A program made the position numbers and the translations under genes. A stretch of DNA of 47,857 bases from a virus. The notes beneath the pieces were generated by a model. The model was not told where the DNA came from and ran no database searches. It was given only the letters and a program-made list of their open reading frames with translations. Shown piece after piece: positions 1 to 8,613 of this stretch (position 1 is the stretch's first letter; every line of letters begins with the position of its first letter). The stretch covers positions 1-47,857 of the IMG/VR virus record IMGVR_UViG_3300020444_000143. One strand, 5' to 3'.

Positions 1-44
1 TCCTTTTTTCCGATCTTAAATCCAAATAAACTAAATTGTGCCAT
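1..44 (-). CDS. 20: Portal protein gp20, first 14 codons only
   Basis: An ATG at 42-44 opens a frame that runs off the left edge and reads MAQFSLFGFKIGKK. It has an AGGA ribosome site about 7 bases upstream. T4-like marine phages have the portal gene directly after the tail-tube gene, and their portal proteins often begin with a similar F-x-LFGF-x-I stretch. Order and N-terminus therefore both point to gp20, the dodecameric portal through which DNA is packaged. Only the extreme N-terminus is visible, so the call rests on synteny plus a short match. Confidence 0.7.
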   Translation of the reverse strand, partial: MAQFSLFGFKIGKK

Positions 45-85
45 AATATATCCTATTGATTGTTTTATTTTTCATATATATTTCT

Positions 86-763
86 CTAATAATCATCGTC
101 CATTGTTAAATCAAAATCATCCAACGTTGCATTCATTTCTGCTACACCTTGATCGCGCGGAACTGTGCTACCTCTTCCAATCCAATTATCAGGGCTGATG
201 TCGCGACTCTCAGGATTAGAACTTATATAATTGGTTGTATAATATTGATATTCAAATGTTGCTGTAAATTCTTCAATTGCATTTGTCGTATCCCAAGAAA
301 CAGGAATATCTGTTAATGTTAATGGATATAGCCCATTAAATGTATATTTTTTTAAAGGATTTCCATTTTTTGAAAATTGAGTCAATATAGCTGAAGATTG
401 ATAATCGAGTGGTGCATCCTCTCTTCCTGCAGTAGATTGTACTCTTGTTCTTCCAAGTTTCACGTGTCCAGAAATATAATCAGACCATCTTTCTAATGCA
501 TTTCTCAATTTAAAATCTTCATCATTAAGAAAAGTACATGTCCATTGTGGATATGTTCTTTCCCCTGCAAATTTAAAAACTCTACCAAGATAATTTACTG
601 TTGTGGAAGTTGATATAGATGCTGGAAGAAATGTTGTTTTAATGTTATAATTTGTTCTAGTAGAAGATGTCCAAGGCCAGACAATATCCACTTCAAATAG
701 ATTAGGTGCCGCACCACCATATTTTAGCGCTTTTGATCTAAATTCATCTACATTGAATGCCAC
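86..763 (-). CDS. Tail tube protein gp19 paralogue (most portal-proximal copy)
   Basis: This 225-residue protein shares the T4 gp19-type tube fold signature with its two neighbours. It has an N-terminal 'G.A.PNLFEV' segment, then 'YLGRVFKFAGERTYPQWTCTFLNDED' (residues about 58-84, the hallmark beta-hairpin region), and ends in a 'FTATFEYQYY' strand. It carries a C-terminal acidic tail with DDFDLTMDDDY that the other copies lack. The start is GTG, with AGGTTG a few bases upstream. Two GATAAATA late-promoter motifs lie just upstream. In T4 one gp19 forms the tube inside the contractile sheath. Which of the three copies builds the tube cannot be decided from sequence. Confidence 0.85.
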   Translation of the reverse strand: MAFNVDEFRSKALKYGGAAPNLFEVDIVWPWTSSTRTNYNIKTTFLPASISTSTTVNYLGRVFKFAGERTYPQWTCTFLNDEDFKLRNALERWSDYISGHVKLGRTRVQSTAGREDAPLDYQSSAILTQFSKNGNPLKKYTFNGLYPLTLTDIPVSWDTTNAIEEFTATFEYQYYTTNYISSNPESRDISPDNWIGRGSTVPRDQGVAEMNATLDDFDLTMDDDY

Positions 764-799
764 GAGTTATCAACCTGTAAAGTGTTTAAAATTATTAAC

Positions 800-825
800 T
801 ATTTATCTGATTATAACTATTTATC
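800..825 (-). promoter_or_regulatory. Two late-promoter motifs (GATAAATA) in tandem
   Basis: On the minus strand GATAAATA occurs at 818-825 and again at 800-807. The proximal copy ends 37 bases before the GTG start of the 225-residue tail-tube paralogue. T4-like phages transcribe virion genes from TATAAATA boxes recognised by gp55 sigma, and a first-base variant is common in relatives. The spacing matches the other late boxes in this window. No -35 element is expected. Confidence 0.6.
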
Positions 826-1393
826 ACGCAGCGGCTGCAATAATATCACCCACCTTTGCGGAGTTGCCAGCCTCAGATTTTTCTAGAAAATAATCATATC
901 TCCAAGTTACAGTAAATTCTTGAAATCCTTCTGTGCCCCAATCTAATGCAATATCACTTATATTTACTGGCCAAGCCTGTATTAATTTATAAGTTATTGT
1001 TTTTGTGCCATCTTTTTTTAATTGAGTAACGGACAAATCTCTATAATCAGAAGTAGTTTTATTAAATGGTCCATATACAGCAGTTCTTGATCCATCAATT
1101 CCCCCCGCCATTTGTCTCATCCATGTTATTAACTTCTGTCTTATTTCACCATCATCATTTAAAAATGTCGTATTCCATACATCATAAGTTCTAACTCCTG
1201 GGAGTTTAATTGCTCTTCCGCGATAATTTACAGGAATTACATTAATATTTGTTCCTGGTAATGATGCCGCTCGACAATGTAACATAAAACTTGTTCCTTC
1301 GAAACTTCCACTAATCTCAAATAGCGTAGGTCTCGCTCCACCATCCGCTAAAGCGGTTTTAATATCATTAACGTTAAATCCCGTTGCTGCCAT
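824..1393 (-). CDS. Tail tube protein gp19 paralogue (middle copy)
   Basis: This 189-residue protein has the gp19 signature 'YRGRAIKLPGVRTYDVWNTTFLNDDG' in short form near residues 57-82, the N-terminal 'GGARPTLFEISG' and a C-terminal 'FTVTWRYDYF' strand. It has no acidic tail. Its length is close to T4 gp19 (about 160-165 residues) plus loops. ATG start preceded by AAGGAGAAATA, a strong ribosome site. It lies 12 bases after the first gp19 copy and is presumably cotranscribed. It is a good candidate for the true tube subunit because it is the most compact copy. Confidence 0.88.
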   Translation of the reverse strand: MAATGFNVNDIKTALADGGARPTLFEISGSFEGTSFMLHCRAASLPGTNINVIPVNYRGRAIKLPGVRTYDVWNTTFLNDDGEIRQKLITWMRQMAGGIDGSRTAVYGPFNKTTSDYRDLSVTQLKKDGTKTITYKLIQAWPVNISDIALDWGTEGFQEFTVTWRYDYFLEKSEAGNSAKVGDIIAAAA

Positions 1394-1405
1394 TATTTCT
1401 CCTTA

Positions 1406-2041
1406 TTATGCGACTCCGCCGCCGGCTACTGTATCTATTGTTTTGACCGCATTAGTTGCTGTAGATAATGTTGGTCCAGAATAAGAATATTGCCAAGTTA
1501 TAGTAAATGTTTCTATAGTATTTACTGAATCATGACTTAATTCAATTGGTGATATATTATTTGGCCATGCACCATGTAATTTCATACTATCAATTGTCTT
1601 TGTCGTATCACCAGCTAAAGAATAAGATTTAACTAATATTGTACCTAACATACTAGAATGAGGAATCTTCCATGCTCTTACATTTCCCTCTGCACTATTC
1701 ATAGCTTCAATCCATCTTTCAATATTTGTTCTAACTTTCATATCTTCATCATTTAATACTGTACATGTCCAATCGCCAAATGTGGTATCTCCTGCAAAGA
1801 AAACCTGCCTCCCGTAATAAGAAACAGGAATTTCTCCATTAATATATCCTGGCATAACCGTTGCATTTACTAGAAAATCTAATTTGTCCGTTGCACCGGT
1901 CTGCTTTGCCATTCCTGCGGCATCCACTGCGGTTGCTGGTAATGTCATTGTACATGAAAATAAATTAGATCTCGCCCCTGAGGCTTTAATTGAACTAATA
2001 AAAGTATTAATACTAAAATTATTTACTGCTTCATCCGCCAT
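1406..2041 (-). CDS. Tail tube protein gp19 paralogue (sheath-proximal copy)
   Basis: This 211-residue member follows the sheath gene by 14 bases, where T4 gene 19 sits. It contains 'GARSNLFSC', the conserved 'YYGRQVFFAGDTTFGDWTC' region followed by VLNDEDMKVR, and the closing 'FTITWQYSY' strand. The residues between the N-terminus and the hairpin are longer than in the middle copy. Start ATG with AAGGAGAG upstream. It may be the structural tube protein or a specialised ring at a tube end. The three copies are divergent, so they are not a recent duplication. Confidence 0.87.
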   Translation of the reverse strand: MADEAVNNFSINTFISSIKASGARSNLFSCTMTLPATAVDAAGMAKQTGATDKLDFLVNATVMPGYINGEIPVSYYGRQVFFAGDTTFGDWTCTVLNDEDMKVRTNIERWIEAMNSAEGNVRAWKIPHSSMLGTILVKSYSLAGDTTKTIDSMKLHGAWPNNISPIELSHDSVNTIETFTITWQYSYSGPTLSTATNAVKTIDTVAGGGVA

Positions 2042-2055
2042 GTGTTATCTCTCCT

Positions 2056-4311
2056 TTATCTTTGAACTACTTCACTAAATGATACACCAGTTCTTACAGA
2101 TACAAAACTTAATTCAATAAAGTTAATTGATCTTGCCGGCTTAACATATATAGCACCTACAAATTGATTTGCATCTATAACTGTTGGTGTATTATTAGAT
2201 CCATCACATACAACCATAAAATCAGTAATTCCTCCCCTTGCTTGAATATCTCGCAAGAAAGGTTCTACAATGGAAACAAATTGAGATCTTGTAAAATCAT
2301 CATTGAATTCAAACAATGATTGTTTTGCCGCTTGAGAAATTGATTTTTCTAATGTAATAAACAATCTTCTTACATTAATTCTATCAAATGCATTTGGTTT
2401 TGCTAATAGTGTTTTATCTCCAAACAACATTCTTCCTTCGCCTGGAAAATTCACAACAGAATTGATACCTTTATTATAAAGAACATCTCTATCAGCTTCC
2501 GCAGGATTCCATGCCAAATCTCTAATATTCTTAATTTGACCTCTAGTATAACCTGCTGGAGAGTAAAATGAACCCAAAGTATTTTCTGTAGCAACTGCAA
2601 GCCCTGCACAATCCGGATTTAATGGAATGTATCTATAAACATCATTGGTCGTGTCCCATTGTCGTTTCCATCCTGAATCCATAAATCCATAAGATGTACT
2701 TGGTAAACCATTTCTATAATCTAAAACATTTGATGCTTGAGTAGTTGTACCCAAAACATCTGCTCTTTCCGGTGAACAAAATACGACCAAATCTTTTCTT
2801 GCTTCCGCGATAGTGGACATTACATAAGAAGATAATGCCGCTTCTGCGTCTCCCATAAAAATTAATGAAGCGGCTGAATCTACTGGTTCTTTAAATACAT
2901 CGTATCCCGTTTTTCGATCACCAAGTGATAATGTCTGTCCATCTAATCCACCATTAAGTGACCATGACTGTGACCATCCAAATGCATTAAATTTAGTACC
3001 ACTTACCGCGGCTGTTCCCCATGCAGAATCAGTAGTGTCATCACCATTTACTATACCACCTGTTGCTGGATGTGACATTGCCCATACTGGAAATTCGTCT
3101 GTGTTATTAACTTTAGATTTATAATAGTCTGGAGAATTTGAAGCGACTGAAACTCCATTCCATCTTTCTATTAATGTATCGCCCGTCGATGCTGTTGTGG
3201 ATGTTCCCCAATTTCCATCTTCGTCTACAACAACAATATGAATTTCGTCTTGAGAAGCTCCTCTTGCTTCAGCCCAAACTGAAGTTCCGGGTGCATCTCC
3301 ATTGACACTAGATTCTCCTGGATTACATGCATATTCCCATTCTCTACCAAAAGCTAATGTAGATGTAATTCCTTTGTCTGTGTCTGATGCTGTAACCAAT
3401 TGCAATTCAGTATTACTTGTGATTGAAGCAACTTTATGTCTGAATGGTGCTAGAGTATCACAAGTGGATACTATCATATCTCCCACTCTCAATTGTGTAC
3501 TAAAAAATGTACCAGTTCCGGTTACTGTTTTTGTTCCACCAGTATTTACAATTGTGCCGAAAATTTGTGTTGATTTTTCTTCAAATGCTGATCTAACCAA
3601 ACAGGATACTGCACTTCCAGCAGATTGTACTGTGACAGTAGCGGAACCTGGAGTTTGTACAACATACGCTGTATCAGTTCCTTGAGTATTCATTACATTA
3701 TTAACTAAGTAATTTTCTCCACCAATTTCTAAAACATCACCATTTCTAACTTCTTCAAACCAAAGTGAATTAGACGTTGATGCTACTAATCCAGTTGTCG
3801 CATTGACCGCAACTGTTCCTGTGAGGGTTTTTGCTGCTTTATCGGGTCCACATGCTGAAACCTTTAAACTATTTCCTCTTACTCCCGCATATGTCGCAAC
3901 CCACGGTCCATAAGTTCCCGTAGAAGATCCTCCTGTGGATGGATCATATGTGGTTTCGAATGCTTTCTTATTTTTAATTAAAACTGTCGCTCCCTCTTGT
4001 GTCGCCGCATAAGTTGTGTTAGCAGATGAAGCGTTTTTTGCTAAAGAGTTTGCTGTTCGTGAAATTTCAAGAACTCCACCATAGTTCATAAAATTTGATG
4101 CGCACATCCATGAAATATAATTATCTTCGTTTGGTACGAAAAATTTAGCTTTTAAATCGGCGTCTGAAGCGACTCGTCCATTTTCTGGATCTTCAATAGG
4201 TCCCCATCTAAAGAGTCCTGAAAATCCCCCTATATTTGTGGCGAGGGTTGGTACTATGGTTGTTAAATCGATTTCTCTAGTCAGAACACCAGGACTAACT
4301 GTGAAGGGCAT
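2056..4311 (-). CDS. 18: Tail sheath protein gp18
   Basis: This 751-residue contractile sheath subunit begins 'PFTVSPGVLTREIDLT', the typical T4-type N-terminus that starts with a short plug and a handle strand. The C-terminal third has 'LAWNPAEADRDVLYNKGINSVVNFPGEG' in outline, 'INVRRLFITLEKSISQAAK' and a final 'FIELSFVSVRTGVSFSEVV', all conserved in myovirus sheaths. The middle third (residues about 90-420) is beta-rich and low in conserved features, like the surface-exposed domains of gp18. It is slightly longer than T4 gp18 (659 residues). AGGAG precedes the ATG. It lies between terminase and tail-tube genes as in T4. Confidence 0.97.
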   Translation of the reverse strand: MPFTVSPGVLTREIDLTTIVPTLATNIGGFSGLFRWGPIEDPENGRVASDADLKAKFFVPNEDNYISWMCASNFMNYGGVLEISRTANSLAKNASSANTTYAATQEGATVLIKNKKAFETTYDPSTGGSSTGTYGPWVATYAGVRGNSLKVSACGPDKAAKTLTGTVAVNATTGLVASTSNSLWFEEVRNGDVLEIGGENYLVNNVMNTQGTDTAYVVQTPGSATVTVQSAGSAVSCLVRSAFEEKSTQIFGTIVNTGGTKTVTGTGTFFSTQLRVGDMIVSTCDTLAPFRHKVASITSNTELQLVTASDTDKGITSTLAFGREWEYACNPGESSVNGDAPGTSVWAEARGASQDEIHIVVVDEDGNWGTSTTASTGDTLIERWNGVSVASNSPDYYKSKVNNTDEFPVWAMSHPATGGIVNGDDTTDSAWGTAAVSGTKFNAFGWSQSWSLNGGLDGQTLSLGDRKTGYDVFKEPVDSAASLIFMGDAEAALSSYVMSTIAEARKDLVVFCSPERADVLGTTTQASNVLDYRNGLPSTSYGFMDSGWKRQWDTTNDVYRYIPLNPDCAGLAVATENTLGSFYSPAGYTRGQIKNIRDLAWNPAEADRDVLYNKGINSVVNFPGEGRMLFGDKTLLAKPNAFDRINVRRLFITLEKSISQAAKQSLFEFNDDFTRSQFVSIVEPFLRDIQARGGITDFMVVCDGSNNTPTVIDANQFVGAIYVKPARSINFIELSFVSVRTGVSFSEVVQR

Positions 4312-4324
4312 TTTTATTCTCCTA

Positions 4325-4409
4325 TATTTATTATATTTAGTTGACTTCTAGCGTGTTAGCTCTTACGTCTAACCTACTTGAAACTCACCTCTAATTAACT
4401 ATATTTATT
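4325..4409 (-). promoter_or_regulatory. Candidate late promoters ahead of gp18 (AATAAATA twice)
   Basis: AATAAATA occurs on the minus strand at 4402-4409, touching the terminase stop codon, and at 4325-4332, 14 bases from the sheath ATG. The distal box leaves a leader of about 80 bases. The proximal box is probably too close to the ATG to act. A sheath gene is strongly expressed late, so a promoter here is expected. The first base differs from the T4 consensus TATAAATA. Confidence 0.45.
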
Positions 4410-6042
4410 AAATTTCGGAATTCCAATAGAGTCCTGATTTATATTCTTTCCAAACATGATAATCATCTTCAGCCACTACCTCAGATTTGCCATCATTAAA
4501 AAAGCCCAATGGTAATGAATCTTCATCATTCATTCTTTCTTGTTGTTCTAATAATTTTTTTCTAATATCAGAATCAGTAATTTCTTTAAAATATCTTTGA
4601 TTCACTAACCATCCAAATAAAACTAAAGTCATGACCAAATCATCATGATATCCTTCCTCAGCCTGAAAACTGGGTCCTTTTTCAGCAAAAGTCATCAACT
4701 CTGAAATGATATCAAAATCCTCAATTATTAAATGATCCTTCTCAATTAATTCTTTTATAGTTGTACAACCGGTTCTTTTAACATGTTTTGATGTAATTAA
4801 ACCAATTCTAGAATTTTTCTTAAATCCACCACTAACTTCTTGACCACCTTTATTTGGAGAAGTGAGAATAGTGTTCTCATATTCTAAATCATAATACAAT
4901 ATATCTCCTACCTGCATACCATTTCCATTAGTTTCGACTAAACACCAAGACTTATTATATTGTGTAGATATTTGTTCAATTATATTTGGAAAAATAATTG
5001 GAGATATTTCATTGTTTCTATATTTTGCAACAACTTTATATGGTATTTCTGTAACATCAATTATTGTAAATGTGGAATAATCTTGACCAACGCCTGACGC
5101 TGTGTCTACAAGAGTACAATAAGCATGACCTTTTTGTGGTTCAACATAAACATCCAATTCTTGTTGTTTTCTAATTGGTGGCTTATAAGGCATATTTCTT
5201 AATTTGGCAGGTTCAATCAAAGTATTTGTAGATCCTAAAAATTCACACTCAAATTCTTGTCTCCATTGTCTTTCACTTGTATTTCGAATAGTTTCTTGTT
5301 TCCAAGCATCATCTCTACCTGGAACATCACTCCAATTTACAGAAAATGGAACATAAGTATTTCTCCCCTCTTCTGCATCAATCCACATTTTATAAAATTT
5401 ATTCATTCCATATGGTGTTGATACAATGAAAACTTTTGTAGTATTTCCAGAAGAAATTGTAGGATAAACAGAGTTAAAAAATTCATCCGCTAAAGATGGT
5501 GGATCTACATGAGCAAACTCATCAAGGAAAATGATATTAAAAGATGAACCCCTAACCGCTGAAGAGGATGTTGCTGCAGCGAGAATTTTACTACCATTTT
5601 CTAATTCAACATTACCTTTATTCCAAACAGTAACTCCTTGTTGTAGCCATCTCGGTAAATGTTCAAAAGACATCTGCATTCTGCTCAAAAGTTCTCTCGC
5701 AGTATTACCTTTATTAGCGAGAATAGCAACTGCAACATTCTCATTAAAAAGAATATAATGTAAAAGATAAGATACAATTGTTGTTGATTTACCAGATTGT
5801 CTAGGTAGTTTTGAAATTACAAATCTATTATTATGAAAAATTTCGACCATCTCTTCTTGATAATCGTATAATTTAAAAGGAACTAAACCATGATCAACAT
5901 GAACAATCTGAACATAATTTTCTATGAAATGTTTTGGGTCAGTGGCACATTTAACAAGTTCCTTTACTTGATCAGGAGAAAATTCTAATTGTACGTTTGA
6001 GTTTTTTAAATTTGGGTTACCAAGATAATGCTGTGCGCCCAT
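4408..6042 (-). CDS. 17: Terminase large subunit gp17
   Basis: This 544-residue packaging motor has an N-terminal ATPase and a C-terminal RNase-H-like nuclease. The Walker A motif is LPRQSGKS (residues 79-86) and Walker B is IIFLDE (D174, E175). Nuclease acidic residues are visible at D313 (LVDTASG), E370 (LVETNGNG) and D467/D468 (GYHDDLV), matching the T4 gp17 triad. Length is close to T4 gp17 (610 residues). It overlaps the stop of the upstream small membrane-protein gene by one base. In T4 gene 16 is the direct upstream neighbour, but here about 8 kb of accessory genes separates them. Confidence 0.98.
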   Translation of the reverse strand: MGAQHYLGNPNLKNSNVQLEFSPDQVKELVKCATDPKHFIENYVQIVHVDHGLVPFKLYDYQEEMVEIFHNNRFVISKLPRQSGKSTTIVSYLLHYILFNENVAVAILANKGNTARELLSRMQMSFEHLPRWLQQGVTVWNKGNVELENGSKILAAATSSSAVRGSSFNIIFLDEFAHVDPPSLADEFFNSVYPTISSGNTTKVFIVSTPYGMNKFYKMWIDAEEGRNTYVPFSVNWSDVPGRDDAWKQETIRNTSERQWRQEFECEFLGSTNTLIEPAKLRNMPYKPPIRKQQELDVYVEPQKGHAYCTLVDTASGVGQDYSTFTIIDVTEIPYKVVAKYRNNEISPIIFPNIIEQISTQYNKSWCLVETNGNGMQVGDILYYDLEYENTILTSPNKGGQEVSGGFKKNSRIGLITSKHVKRTGCTTIKELIEKDHLIIEDFDIISELMTFAEKGPSFQAEEGYHDDLVMTLVLFGWLVNQRYFKEITDSDIRKKLLEQQERMNDEDSLPLGFFNDGKSEVVAEDDYHVWKEYKSGLYWNSEI

Positions 6043-6266
6043 TAGTCTTTTGCATAGGATTCATAATTAAGTTCTTTTTCTTTTAGAGCGATCAAACTAT
6101 GAATATCATTTTTCATATCTTTTATATCCACTTGTATTGTTTTTACTCGTTCTGTTAATACAGCGATAGATGTCTCATGAGAAATTATTCCTGATGTCAT
6201 CCATATGACCAACGCTAATATCGAGGACAGAAACGCCGCTTCAACTTTTGGCCAATGATTAAACAT
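6042..6266 (-). CDS. Small single-pass membrane protein with coiled coil
   Basis: This 74-residue protein has one hydrophobic segment (about residues 10-31, 'AAFLSSILALVIWMTSGII') followed by a predicted amphipathic coiled coil ('AVLTERVKTIQVDIKDMKNDI'-like heptads, residues about 35-60). One membrane helix plus a coiled coil resembles small phage haemolysin/XhlA-type or spanin-like lysis accessories, but no catalytic motif is present. It abuts the terminase gene (one-base overlap) and follows a beta-rich protein by two bases. A role in lysis next to the SleB hydrolase gene is possible but inferred only from topology and neighbourhood. Confidence 0.7.
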   Translation of the reverse strand: MFNHWPKVEAAFLSSILALVIWMTSGIISHETSIAVLTERVKTIQVDIKDMKNDIHSLIALKEKELNYESYAKD

Positions 6267-6268
6267 TA

Positions 6269-6562
6269 TTAACTATCTCTTGAGATTCCAGGAGCCGCAT
6301 TGTATGCAACTGCTGTTAATGATGCTGTTCCGCCCGCCGAAGCGATTGTATCCAGTGGAGCTTTTCTCACTAACAACGCAAAATGTGGTGGTACAGATAG
6401 TGTTCCGCTATTTCCAGAACCATTAGTTACAGAACCATCTAAAGTTAAAACTACTGCGGTGGTTGCGTGAGAGTTCGCGCACCATACCAGAGTAGCAGTA
6501 CCCATAGTGGTCGCTGATACTGTTCCATCAGATTTTACACCTTTTACACTTATCGCTTCCAT
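6269..6562 (-). CDS. Small beta-rich protein, probably virion-associated
   Basis: This 97-residue protein is rich in Ala, Thr, Ser, Val and Gly with alternating beta patterns and no signal peptide or membrane helix. It has a 'VPPHFALLVRKAP' segment near residues 57-69 that looks like a structural core strand. It follows a perfect TATAAATA late promoter and has a strong AAAGGAAAT ribosome site, so late, high expression is likely. That supports a structural role such as decoration or fibre accessory. I do not recognise a named family. Confidence 0.7.
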   Translation of the reverse strand: MEAISVKGVKSDGTVSATTMGTATLVWCANSHATTAVVLTLDGSVTNGSGNSGTLSVPPHFALLVRKAPLDTIASAGGTASLTAVAYNAAPGISRDS

Positions 6563-6598
6563 ATTTCCTTTAAATTAATTTCATTTTTCACTTACATA

Positions 6599-6606
6599 TA
6601 TTTATA
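6599..6606 (-). promoter_or_regulatory. T4-type late promoter (perfect TATAAATA)
   Basis: The minus strand reads TATAAATA exactly, directly after the stop codon of the fibre-like gene and 37 bases before the ATG of the 97-residue protein. This is the canonical T4 late box at the usual distance. It would drive the small beta-rich protein, the small membrane protein and the terminase. Confidence 0.75.
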
Positions 6607-8010
6607 TTATACAGTTATCCAACCTCGTGCCACATTATAATATACTAGCTCTTTGGCCTGTCCATTTGTACTCATGACAAAATTACTCGTTGCTCCATCA
6701 ATTTTATGATTATTTCTATTGATGGTAATATTATTTGATGCAGCATTTTGAGATGCATCAACAATTCTTATATGATCTCCCATTACTCCTGTTTGTGGTA
6801 AAGTTACTATCAAAGGTGAAGTGGAAACATCACACAATAACCAATCTCCCGCACTTGCAGTTCTAGCACCATCTATTTCCATCCAAATACCAATATCACT
6901 TGTATAAACTGGTGTTCTTTGATCATCTGCTCCAGGACCAACAGCACCACCCATACCTGCATGGTTGGCACAATAAATGTAAATAATATCGGGAGTATCC
7001 CAACCTGTGGTAATATTTACTTTTGCATTAGCACTTCCTGGTGTTCCAACATGTTCAACTCCTGTTGATAATGCTGTTCCGCCTGTGTGTGTTCCATCTG
7101 GAGATGCTGAAAAATTTAATATATGACCTGAATTTGAACCAGCACTTACATCAAAACGATATACCATTCCTTTTTGTAAACGAATAGTGGGTCTAATGTG
7201 TGTGGACGTTTTCATTTTTTGTCCATCCAACTCAAAAACATTTTGAGATGAACTTCCATCATCTGCGACAGTTACTACAATTTGTGATGTGATATTATTA
7301 TCTACATATGCTTTAACTGATTGTTGTGTTACCAATGCGGTCGCAGAATTACTTGTTAAATCATCCTCATCTAAACATGAGTCTATTGAACCAAGTCCTG
7401 GTCTCGCTAGGGTTGCAACTCCATTATTAATAACTACTACACCTGTATTGGCTGCGGAAGAAGAACTAAAATCTTTTCCGGTTCCACCAAACATTGTACC
7501 AACTGGTGTAGATTGCCAGGTTCCAGCGACTATAGCACCCAAAGTTATAAGATTAGTTGATCCCACCTCTGGTGACAATCCTGCAGTTCCAGGTGCAGCA
7601 CTTGTCCAATTGCCGGTATTGTAATATATAATATCGCCTTGAGTGGCTGATGGGGAAGTTACGTCTGCTATGGAACTAAGATTAACTGAAGCAACATGTG
7701 CTACAGTTGCCATTGTGGAAGTATTCGCTTTTATTGCTATTGTATCTGTTGCTTGGGCTTCACAGAATATGGAAGTATCCGCCCCCTTAACAGTCATTGT
7801 GGCGGCTTGACCAATGGTTTCTGGCGATCCACCATCCGCAGCAACGGTAAAAGATGCAAATGTTCCATCCGCTATTGATATTAAATTTCCTACCGTTGCT
7901 CTTTTAACTCTTTCTGTATCATCTGATGTATCATAAACAAGTACTGAATCTGCGGTAGATATATCATCCGGATTCATTTCTGTCAGTTCACTTATTGGTC
8001 TATTTGCCAT
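6607..8010 (-). CDS. Fibre-like structural protein with cupredoxin-type domain
   Basis: This 467-residue protein starts with a tail-fibre-like motif ('ISELTEMNPDDISTADSVLV'; many marine phage fibres begin with repeats of this sort). It continues with Ser/Thr/Gly-rich beta segments. Residues about 245-360 form a plastocyanin-like module: 'SGHILNFSASPDG' gives a His, and 'YIYCANHAGMGG' gives the Cys-x3-His-x2-Met pattern of type-1 copper sites. The C-terminus (about 380-467) is another beta domain. It overlaps the SleB gene by one base. A virion surface or fibre role is likely. Whether copper is bound is untested. Confidence 0.8.
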   Translation of the reverse strand: MANRPISELTEMNPDDISTADSVLVYDTSDDTERVKRATVGNLISIADGTFASFTVAADGGSPETIGQAATMTVKGADTSIFCEAQATDTIAIKANTSTMATVAHVASVNLSSIADVTSPSATQGDIIYYNTGNWTSAAPGTAGLSPEVGSTNLITLGAIVAGTWQSTPVGTMFGGTGKDFSSSSAANTGVVVINNGVATLARPGLGSIDSCLDEDDLTSNSATALVTQQSVKAYVDNNITSQIVVTVADDGSSSQNVFELDGQKMKTSTHIRPTIRLQKGMVYRFDVSAGSNSGHILNFSASPDGTHTGGTALSTGVEHVGTPGSANAKVNITTGWDTPDIIYIYCANHAGMGGAVGPGADDQRTPVYTSDIGIWMEIDGARTASAGDWLLCDVSTSPLIVTLPQTGVMGDHIRIVDASQNAASNNITINRNNHKIDGATSNFVMSTNGQAKELVYYNVARGWITV

Positions 8011-8612
8011 TACATTCGCCTTGAAGAATAAAAAATATGTCTATCTATTGTTACAGTTTTTATTTTTGTAGTAGTCCATCTCGGAGCACTAATATAATCT
8101 GCATGATAAAATGTAGCTCCGTCAGTTATATCAACCAAATCATCTGTTTCTAATAAAAATTTTGCCAATTCTACAGAATTTTCCCAAAGTTTTCCTCGAA
8201 ACGGTCTGTCATGTTTACCATCACAATACCAACTGAATTGGCATCTATCTCTAACTGGAAATCCACTTTTATAATGTTTTCCTTCATATATTACATCACA
8301 TACTGTATTTGGAAAACTTATACTATCTTTTCTATTTAGTACCACTTGTCCGACGGCGATTTTGCCTGCGGTGGATTCTGTTGAAGCTTCAAAATATATA
8401 TTTTTAGACATACATTCCAATTCTATAGGATCTACTTGGTCCACATTTAGTTGAAAATTTTCCTTTGATATCATCAACATTGGAGGCATTGCGTCTGTAT
8501 GAGCGCGTTTAATGGAAAATGCTTCTGGATTCCAATATTGATTAAGAGAATTTCCTCCTATACTAAATGGTAAAAATATTAATATAGTAAAAAATATAAG
8601 TATTCGTAGCAT
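8010..8612 (-). CDS. Cell-wall hydrolase, SleB/Hydrolase_2 family, with signal anchor
   Basis: This 200-residue protein has an N-terminal hydrophobic segment (residues 4-18) that can act as a signal or signal anchor for export across the inner membrane. The Hydrolase_2 domain follows: 'NIYFEAS' (catalytic-type Glu75), 'GKIAVGQVVLNR', 'CDVIYEG', 'RCQFSWYCDG' and 'ATFYHADY'. These motifs mark SleB-like lytic transglycosylases or amidases. Its likely role is peptidoglycan degradation at lysis, since the export signal would deliver it to the periplasm. GAGGT lies just upstream of the ATG, next to the stop of the 47-residue gene. Confidence 0.9.
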   Translation of the reverse strand: MLRILIFFTILIFLPFSIGGNSLNQYWNPEAFSIKRAHTDAMPPMLMISKENFQLNVDQVDPIELECMSKNIYFEASTESTAGKIAVGQVVLNRKDSISFPNTVCDVIYEGKHYKSGFPVRDRCQFSWYCDGKHDRPFRGKLWENSVELAKFLLETDDLVDITDGATFYHADYISAPRWTTTKIKTVTIDRHIFYSSRRM

Positions 8613-8613
8613 G

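Noticed and set aside
3302-3685. Plus-strand open frame of 127 codons inside the sheath gene
   Set aside because: It lies fully inside the well-supported gp18 gene, has no ribosome site, and its product has no recognisable pattern. It is a shadow of the sheath gene.
4355-4373. Inverted repeat GTTAG...CTAAC between terminase and sheath genes
   Set aside because: Only five paired bases with a nine-base loop and no T run, so it is not a convincing terminator or operator.
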